37,629 nucleotides of DNA, taken from assembly GCA_029747585.1 (NCBI GenBank), contig JAPEVF010000440.1, forward strand, positions 1 through 37,629. The letters are read 5' to 3'. The notes beneath the pieces were generated by a model that saw only the letters and a program-made list of their open reading frames with translations, ran no database searches and was not told the DNA's origin. Both the position numbers and the translations under genes were made by a program. This document shows, piece after piece, positions 30,827-37,629 of the stretch. The stretch is from Pleurotus djamor. Taxonomy: Eukaryota > Basidiomycota > Agaricomycetes > Agaricales > Pleurotaceae. Within the stretch, counting starts at the first letter, position 1. Every line of letters starts with the position of its first letter.

Positions 30827-33800
30827 ATGTCTAATAGAAACTCGATCCCGAACCCCTACCAGCAGCACCATGCACGCATACAACGCACGACGTCGACCTC
30901 GTCGACCTCAGCTGCGACGGCCGTGGCAGCAGCGGCAACCAACTCTTCGTCTCTCCCACCTCCACGTCCCTTCTTTGTAGGCGACGACGATCAGTACACT
31001 ACCGATACAGACTCGGATCGAGAGATTGGTGGTCGACCAACCAACATGACGACGGCTGCGAATTCGATTGGTAGCTCAGCCTCGAGGACACCAATTGCGG
31101 AAAGTATGCGTCGACGAGGTCCGCCGCCTTCACTTTTGGACAAGACTGCTCCTGTTACTGCCCCACGTCCAGCTCGGGGTCGCGTGATGCACTCTCGACG
31201 CGCTTCGGGGAGCTCACAGCTTGCGAGCAGCAGTACGCATGGTGTTGAAGAGGTTCCACGGACTTCGTCCCCGGTTACGCATGCTGCTGGGGTAACATCA
31301 GCCTCACGTCCGTCGACAAACCCATCATCCGATGAGAGCGAGACCCCAGGCACGACGAGCAGCGCCGAGGGCGCAGAAGCAACTGAGCAAAGTGGGAAAT
31401 GGACACCGACGTCGTTGTATAATGAACCCCAAGCTCAGCAATTCACTCCTACCTCACTCATCCCGACGAGCACCTCGCGACCCCCACCGTCCGCATTTCC
31501 TTTCCCGTTCCAAGCATATGCGGGGAATCCTGATCCTGGCACCTCAATTCCAGGCCTTTCACGCCGATACTCGTTTGATCTCAACCAGAATAGACGAACC
31601 AGTGTTGATTCAGACATCAGCATGCAGGGAAGCTTGACCAACGGTGGACCAGTCTTGGGCAGGCCATATGCGCCTTTTATGACTGGGAATGGCTCGTCTG
31701 CCTCGTTACACGGCAGCAATTCAAACCTTGCTGGTGGATATGCCAATCTGCCCACATCGGGCTCCTCGTCGTCATTATACAGACAATCTGCCGCCGGAGC
31801 AATGTCTGCTCTCACCAGCCCACAGATCCTTCAACAGCAACAATTGTACGACGCAAATGGGAACCCGGTAGCGGTCATCAATGGCCAGCAACTCGTCTTC
31901 GCGGGAGGTGCTGCTCCTGGTGCGGGTTCTGTTCCCGGTACACCTAATCCGAATGGAACATCTACCAATGGAGCTTCTCTCCCGCGAAACTCTTCCGCTC
32001 AGTCGTTTAGAGCTCCATTCCTCTCGCCGGCTTCGAGACCCACCTCCTCGCTTTGGTCGCCCCCTTCGTACCCTCAGCTACCTCATTTCCCACCATCGCC
32101 GAACCCCAATGGGAAAGAAGGTTCTGCGTCTCCGAGTGAGAGTACGGCCAATTTAGGTGAGTTGGTCGATTTTTGGTTATGTTTTTACTGGTATATGCGT
32201 TGTCACTGATATATGCATAGGGTTCTTGCATTACCCATACCCACCGAAGCCATCTAAGAAGGTTCTGCCTTCGACGCGTCTTGCTGCTCCGCTCACCAAG
32301 GCGGACAAGCCTTGGTTGAAAAAGAAGGACTTCCGAACTAGGTTGGTTTTCTTCAAGGAATGATAAGGGGGTATATGCTAATCAGAACCTTGCATTTACT
32401 AGACTATCGTACTGGTCGACACTTTTCTGCATCTTTTTGGGTGCCGCTGGCGCTGGCGTCTTATGTTTCTTCGGTATCACCTCCGTCAACACCCTGCCTC
32501 AGAGTTCCCTATGCATGGTCCTAAACGAAGACTTCGGCGGTGGAATTGATACAGATGGTACATGGAACCAGGTCAGCATGCGTCCTTCCATTATACTTGC
32601 ATACAACGCCACTAACAACGGGGTTCCTGTGCTTGTTCCCTGCTAGATCAACTCTATTTCAGGATTTGGCTCAAACTTCTTCCATATCGCGTCGGATTCC
32701 TCCACCAACACGTTCATCAGGAATGGACAATTATACATCAACCCTACGCTGACATCACAATCTCCCGACTCTGGTCTCAATGCGGATCAAGTGGCCGCGG
32801 GTTCGAACTACACCGTGCCGAATTGCTCTGAACAGTCGTCTTCTGTACGTCAGGGAAATCGGACGGTGACTGTCGCAGGGGTGGGATGTGGTGTTTCGTC
32901 GAATAACGCGCGTGGGACGGTTATCAATCCAGTCATGAGTGGGAAGCTGACGACGATGGGGAAGAAGGAGATTAGGTATGGGAAGGTTGAGATTAGAGCC
33001 AAGTTGCCTCAGGGGTATGTCCCCTTTCTCTCGCTACAGCCCNGGGGGCGTCGTTGACGGTCATTCTTTTTCTTTCAAGTGATTGGCTGCGTCCGAGTGT
33101 TTCTTTGTTTCCTGCTGATCCCCAGTATGGCGCCGGACCTCGATCGGGGCGCATAGATATCCTTTCTTCGCGGGGTAACACCCCTACTTCGCCTTCTTCG
33201 AAAGGGGGAGGAGGCANGGGGAGGGAACGCTCAACCGATGCCTTTGGGCTTCACTAGTGCGACCACCGAAGCTGGTGCGTATTACGGTCCCTTTGAGGCT
33301 ACCAGAGATAGCGCAGGTCAGTTTGGTCATTCGTCTCCCTCAACCAAATCATCATGATATGTTATAGGCAATGCTTTCACTGCATCTCAATTGACGCCGT
33401 CGTTCCTCGCCCCTTTGTCTACGTCTGTATCTGGCGCGTTGACCATGAAGCGTTCCTTGTTGAACGAAGGATTCCACACATATGTCGTGGAGTGGACTCC
33501 GGAATGGATTCGGTGGTATGTCGATGGTCGTGTTACTGGAAAGATCGGCGAAGTTCAGTTGGTTACCAAAGGTAAGCAGCTGCCTCCGTTCTTATGAAGT
33601 CAAGGAATGAGATGTTTATTTCATTTGCACCTTTAGGTTTCGGTACGCCGAAAGGACATTCGATGTTTGAACTCGGAAAGTTCCCGAAGACGGCGAAGAA
33701 TGGGAGTACGGAGGTTGTGGTTGAGAATCCGTGGGCGAGCGGTGGACCTAGCGCGCCATTTGATCAACGTAGGTTTTTTTCGGTTCTGTTCGGCTTTTCA

Positions 33801-34348
33801 GGCGACTGACTGTGTGGTTTGGCTACGCACAGCGTTTTACTTGGGCGTTGAACTCGCTGTTGGTGGTACGTCGGGCTACTTCCCGGACAATCTTGGCAAC
33901 AAACCGTGGTTTGATGGCTCTGAGAGTACGTTGTATTCATCCAAACTTCTGCGATAGCTCCTCACTGACGGTCGCTCGAATTCGTAGCTGCGATGAGAGA
34001 TTTCCTCAACGCTCAAGACGAGTGGTATAGTACATGGCCGGAAAACGAAGATTCAAGAGCTTTCAGGATGTAAGTACCTTCCCTTTTCGTTTGTTCGTTC
34101 TTGGATGGAAGTCGATCGAGCGCCTCGGGAACTGTGATCGCTTCTTCCGAGTTGATCTATCACCTGGTGCTTTGCGGCTTAGGGGGCATACATGCCCTTG
34201 GCGATCATGATCATGCACCATGCATCATGCTCCGTCTTCGACCCCATTTGACGTTTTGCGTGCCCGATTGATCAATGATTCTTTGTGCTAATCGTTTGCT
34301 TTATGCAGTGACTCGGTGAAGATGTGGAAGATCTGTAACATCGACTAA
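30827..34348 (+). CDS. Kre6/Skn1-type GH16 protein, catalytic glutamates replaced
   Basis: Ten exons (30827-32156, 32221-32341, 32403-32571, 32647-33014, 33080-33316, 33368-33571, 33637-33768, 33833-33925, 33988-34069, 34309-34348) give 924 residues if the N at 33217 is left out. The layout is a Ser/Thr/Pro-rich cytoplasmic head of about 480 residues, a single helix (LFCIFLGAAGAGVLCFFG) and a luminal GH16 domain. Domain landmarks are VLNEDFGGGIDTDGTWNQI, IRYGKVEIRAKLPQGDWL, HTYVVEWTPEWIRWYVDGR, APFDQPFYLGVELAVGGTSG and KPWFDGSETAMRDF, ending in DSVKMWKICNID. Kre6/Skn1 proteins act in beta-1,6-glucan assembly in the secretory pathway. The GH16 motif E-[IL]-D-x-x-E reads R-I-D-I-L-S (residues 687-692), so both glutamates are lost, and the usual DWLWPAIWM reads DWLRPSVSL. 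It is predicted to be inactive as a hydrolase or transglycosylase. Confidence 0.85.
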
Positions 34349-35138
34349 CTTATCGTCACCGCCTGACCTCGTCAAACACGCCCCCGATTTCTTGAACAGA
34401 CTCCAGCTCTTTCTTCTCCTCTTCTCCGAGGTTGAAACTGAACGATCCCCTTATTCACATAAACGTAACATATTCTTACTCCATAGAACTCTCTAACGGA
34501 CCCCAGCTATGTTGTTGTGCTTTTCTCATTCCCTTTGTCGTCAAATACCCTTCTGCTAGTAGTAGAACACCATGATTCAATTTGTGTCTGTCGTTACTAG
34601 AAATATTGTTACCTCCCCGTTTCATGACTGTTTTCTTGGACTCCTTAGTTATACCCTTCTCTCCAACTTCCCTTCCGCTCACGTGTATCCATTCACGCCT
34701 ACCCGACTGTTATTGCATTATTACTGCGCCGCCATGAGTCTACACATACTGCTGTCATATATCAATGCCCTCCCCTACGATACTTCCGTCTCTATTTACA
34801 TGGCATCCTGACTGCTGAGTCCTGGGAGCCCGCGAACCCTAGGCCTTTCACACCTGTTTCGTCATAGCGAAGGTAGTCCACATATATGGCCTCTATCGAT
34901 TTCGACCACACACTGCCTGTGCACTCCCAAACCAATACATCTGCTCGTCGTAGCCTGTTGGTACAGAGTCTGAGGCCAGAAGTACAATGGGCATTAATCG
35001 TTGGATTAAAATATAACTAACAGTCAATACAGAGTGACAAACATAATGAAGAGAAAACGAAATTATGGAATCAGTGCATAAGGGCACAGTCAATCAAAGG
35101 AGTATTCGCATTATGAGCTCGATGTACGCTAAGGTAGA
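34349..35138. other. Intergenic gap, convergent gene ends
   Basis: This is the shared 3' region of the Kre6/Skn1-type gene (plus) and the FunK1 gene (minus). I see no coding signal or repeat. Confidence 0.5.
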
Positions 35139-37377
35139 TCAAGCAGTAGAACTCGACGGTGATGAAGAGGGGGGAAGGGGAGTTGGTTCAGTAAGGCGTT
35201 CGTCAGGTTGGAGGATCTTCATGTAAGCTTCGTACGTTATTGATTCAGAGAAACTTATGCCTTCCCTGCTTTTAGCAAAAATGGCGTTGCAGAACAATTT
35301 GCGGAGAGGGATAAGCCACTTATTGACGAGGGGTTGGAAGACAGGAAGGATGGAATCAAAAACTCCCTTGCGAGACCAGGGATTCGTGAGGAAGGCACAT
35401 TTGGCGTTAGCAGATGTGTCGAAATCATCATCACCCCAGCGGCGCAGCGATTCGCAAGTCTGTCGTCGTCTGTGCGACGGACCAAGTTCGTAATGAGTCA
35501 TAGCCCAGATCAAGATGTAGAACAGGGATTCGAGGTCGTGGTGGTAGTGATGCCCGCAGCGCTTGTAACTCCAGAGGATGTCCATCACCATGAAAATGAC
35601 TGTACCGGTCCGGCCAGTATCATTGGCAGCTTCATCAACAGGCGAAGCCAGATCCCAATCAATGAGAACACCAAGCGCCTCGCCGTTTTTACGCTTCCAC
35701 ATCACATTGTTCTCGCTCAGGTCGCGGTGGAGGATTCCGGCGTACCGATATGCGTAGTAGTGACCTGATACAGGTAAAACTCTTATCAGAAATGTCGTTC
35801 CAGTGACAAGAATCGCGAAAGGGAAACACACTTTTTACCAGGTCCACATAAACATTCTCAAACTCTTCTACCGTGTCGACATACCAGAGATGCCGGTAGC
35901 GATCTACAACCATGATGGCAAAGTGCCTGATCCCGAGCTCGAACTGCTTCTTGAAGTTCCCCGTAGCTTGATTGATGAAATGAACTCGAGGGAGGCCAGC
36001 AACGTCGGCGGTCATTAGAACCGATGCACGTAGTTGGGGGAAATGCTCGTGCATTTCAGATGGCACTTTCTCGAACAAATCCTCAAGGATCTTTGGTTCG
36101 TGTCGAGGGCGGTCTTTTTCCGGCCAACTCAGTTTGGCGATCTGTCCCAATGCGTCATCGTCTTTGAGAACAGCGGGAACTGAATCAGCTTTGTTGTCCC
36201 AGCCATCAGTAGAGGCCTCCTTAGACTTCCAAGTCCCAGACCATACGATGGATCCGCGGCCCTTGAGACCGCTGTAGACATACAACGGATGTTCTTCGAC
36301 CGCAAATCGTGACCACGAATCATCGGGGTCCGTGGACCCAGTGTAAATTCCATCTGCATCTGTGTTTCCGAGGGGAGGGAGGATGAGATGACCATCCGTG
36401 ATGGGCGGTAAGCCAGCGTCTAGTGAGTGTGAGTCGGGAAGCACGAAATATGGATCATAGCCAGCCTGCGTGAGTGATGCCTTGCCGATGGCGAGCAGGA
36501 CAAGAGCGAGCTTGGTAGGTTCCTTGATAAAGTCGAAGGGAGGGGTGACGATCCCACCGCAGCGGTCAAAGTACTTGATCGTGACTTCGGACCCTTCAAC
36601 CACTAGTCCCGTCGACCAGCGCCGAGGCGTGGCGGACAAGAACTCGAGGGCATAGCTCGCGGACTGGCACATTTTCTTGGTGATCTTGACGCGTTTACAA
36701 CAAGGAGTCGAAGCCTCGTCTGAGCTAGACTTCCGCTTTGAGCCAGCCCTTGGTTGGTCGTCTCCTCCCGGGCTTTCTTGAACGTTGGCTCCCAACTGAT
36801 CACGGCGACTCGAGCTCCTTGAGCGCGAATCTGCGTTGGGTACGACGCCAGAGTTCACAATTGACGACGACTCGGACCCTACAAGGGTTTGCATCGAAGA
36901 CGGTGCGGGAGATGAGGCCGACTCAGCAACAGGCATACGGCGGGGACGTTTCTTGGAGTATATTTCCAGGTAAGCTTTAGAGGCTGCCCAAGTGGGATCT
37001 GCGTCGGCAGGAACAGACTTGAGGAGAAATAGGCCGTCCGGCTGATGACCAATTGCACCAAGGGTGCGCAGATGCACATTGACGGGAATCCTGTCGGACT
37101 CCATCGTCGTGTAAAACGCATCGACCATACCCTTGAATGGCGCGTGGAGTTTGGCTTTATGGCCATGGTCAGCGATCACTTGCTGAAACTCGGCGAGACA
37201 TTCAGCATTGAGGACCCATCCCCCCACTTTGTTCTTGACATATTCTATATCTTCTGGGATTAGACCGTATACGTTCTTGAGATATTCCTCGAATTGATGA
37301 TCGGAAGCCCCCACCGCGACGACGGAACCTTCAAGTTCAGCCTCAAGTTCAGCGTACGTGTCGTATTCTGCCGAGGA
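35139..37377 (-). CDS. FunK1-type fungal protein kinase
   Basis: Exon 2 is 35764-35139. Exon 1 runs down to 35832 and is open upstream past 37314. The 67-base intron (GTGTGT...CAG) is in phase and joins YVDLVK to SHYYAYRYAG. The catalytic loop is HRDLSENNVMW, the metal-binding motif is DWD (IDWDLAS, usual for FunK1 in place of DFG), then RTGTVIFM and HHDLESLFYILIW. Exon 1 holds the N-terminal extension and the divergent N-lobe. From 37314 to the stop there are 702 residues. FunK1 kinases form a large mushroom-specific expansion with mostly unknown substrates. No in-frame ATG exists between the N-terminal coding sequence (AEYDTYAELEAELEG) and an upstream stop near 37408, so the start codon must lie in a further 5' exon. 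Confidence 0.85.
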
Positions 37378-37400
37378 ATACGAGTGAGAGCCTGGATGGT

Positions 37401-37625
37401 ATGAGCACGCTCAGTCCTTGGGATGAGAAAGAAGAAATGGCAGATTACGAACTGGAGTTTGAGTAATTTGAGTCATCCGAGCAACGGGATTCACCAGAGC
37501 TCGATGAGGAAGTGGAAGATGAGCTGCTGCGTGGCATATTAGACTCAGAGCAGCTTGACTTCGAAACGATGGATGTGGTTGGGAGTCAAGATGGGTTTCT
37601 AATTTCGGTCAAGCCTCGAGGATGA
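37401..37625 (+). pseudogene. Small acidic ORF with in-frame stop, possibly partial
   Basis: The plus frame runs MSTLSPWDEKEEMADYELEF, E, stop (37464-37466), then FESSEQRDSPELDEEVEDEL, LRGILDSEQLDFETMDVVG, and ends at TGA 37623-37625, all in one frame. The composition is strongly acidic on both sides of the stop, so they look like one coding sequence broken by TAA. No GT...AG intron can remove the stop. Alternatively the two parts belong to different exons of a gene running out of the window. No domain is recognised. Confidence 0.35.
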
Positions 37626-37629
37626 TCAT

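Noticed and set aside
35139..37377. DWD in place of DFG considered as a kinase defect
   Set aside because: DWD is the usual form in FunK1-type kinases as far as I know the family, so it is not evidence of inactivity.

Overview
The window looks like nuclear DNA of a mushroom-forming basidiomycete (Agaricomycete). Genes carry many short introns of about 50-70 bases with GT...AG ends. The recognisable families are fungal: a FunK1-type kinase, a Kre6/Skn1-type GH16 protein with a long serine-rich cytoplasmic head, a DUF6534-like seven-helix protein, a fungal rhodopsin-fold membrane protein, a SUN-domain protein and a TBC (Rab-GAP) relic. Eleven single N bases are scattered through the window, nearly all next to a homopolymer. 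In three genes, leaving the N out gives one continuous reading frame, so several apparent frameshifts are assembly marks and not biology.

Layout. 0.2-6.1 kb holds almost no intact gene. It is packed with degenerate, tandemly repeated, exon-like modules of three kinds: an EFTKG-type unit, a GATAAAATGG unit with a period near 150 bases, and a two-exon unit of about 300 bases encoding [DE]YLINSSW/M. The last kind returns at 21.4-22.3 kb. 6.7-8.1 kb (minus) is a two-exon membrane protein whose 3' part is duplicated almost perfectly at 27.2-27.9 kb. 8.4-8.7 kb is a 9-base minisatellite followed by a small dispersed hairpin repeat. 9.1-10.6 kb holds an HSP20-like exon, a short ORF and a non-autonomous DNA transposon with a 9-base target duplication. 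10.8-13.2 kb (minus) is a coiled-coil protein with a C-terminal membrane anchor, built by tandem exon duplication. 13.9-16.8 kb (minus) is a basic/acidic, nuclear-looking protein with a fresh 430-base tandem exon duplication. 17.7-19.2 kb (minus) is a decayed TBC-domain gene.

22.8-26.9 kb is a compact membrane-protein cluster: the DUF6534-like gene (minus), the rhodopsin-like gene (plus) and the SUN-domain gene (minus). The truncated copy of the 6.7 kb gene lies just upstream of the SUN gene. After about 3 kb without a supported gene, 30.8-34.3 kb (plus) encodes a 10-exon Kre6/Skn1-type protein of 924 residues in which both catalytic glutamates of GH16 are replaced. The window closes with a FunK1 kinase (minus, 35.1-37.3 kb) and a small acidic ORF with an internal stop (plus).

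The genes do not form one pathway. Kre6/Skn1-type proteins act in cell-wall beta-glucan assembly, SUN proteins in the nuclear envelope, and the seven-helix proteins are probable plasma-membrane sensors or carriers of unknown ligand. The strongest common theme is local duplication at every scale: 9-base units, mini-exons, whole exons with their introns, and a 697-base segment.
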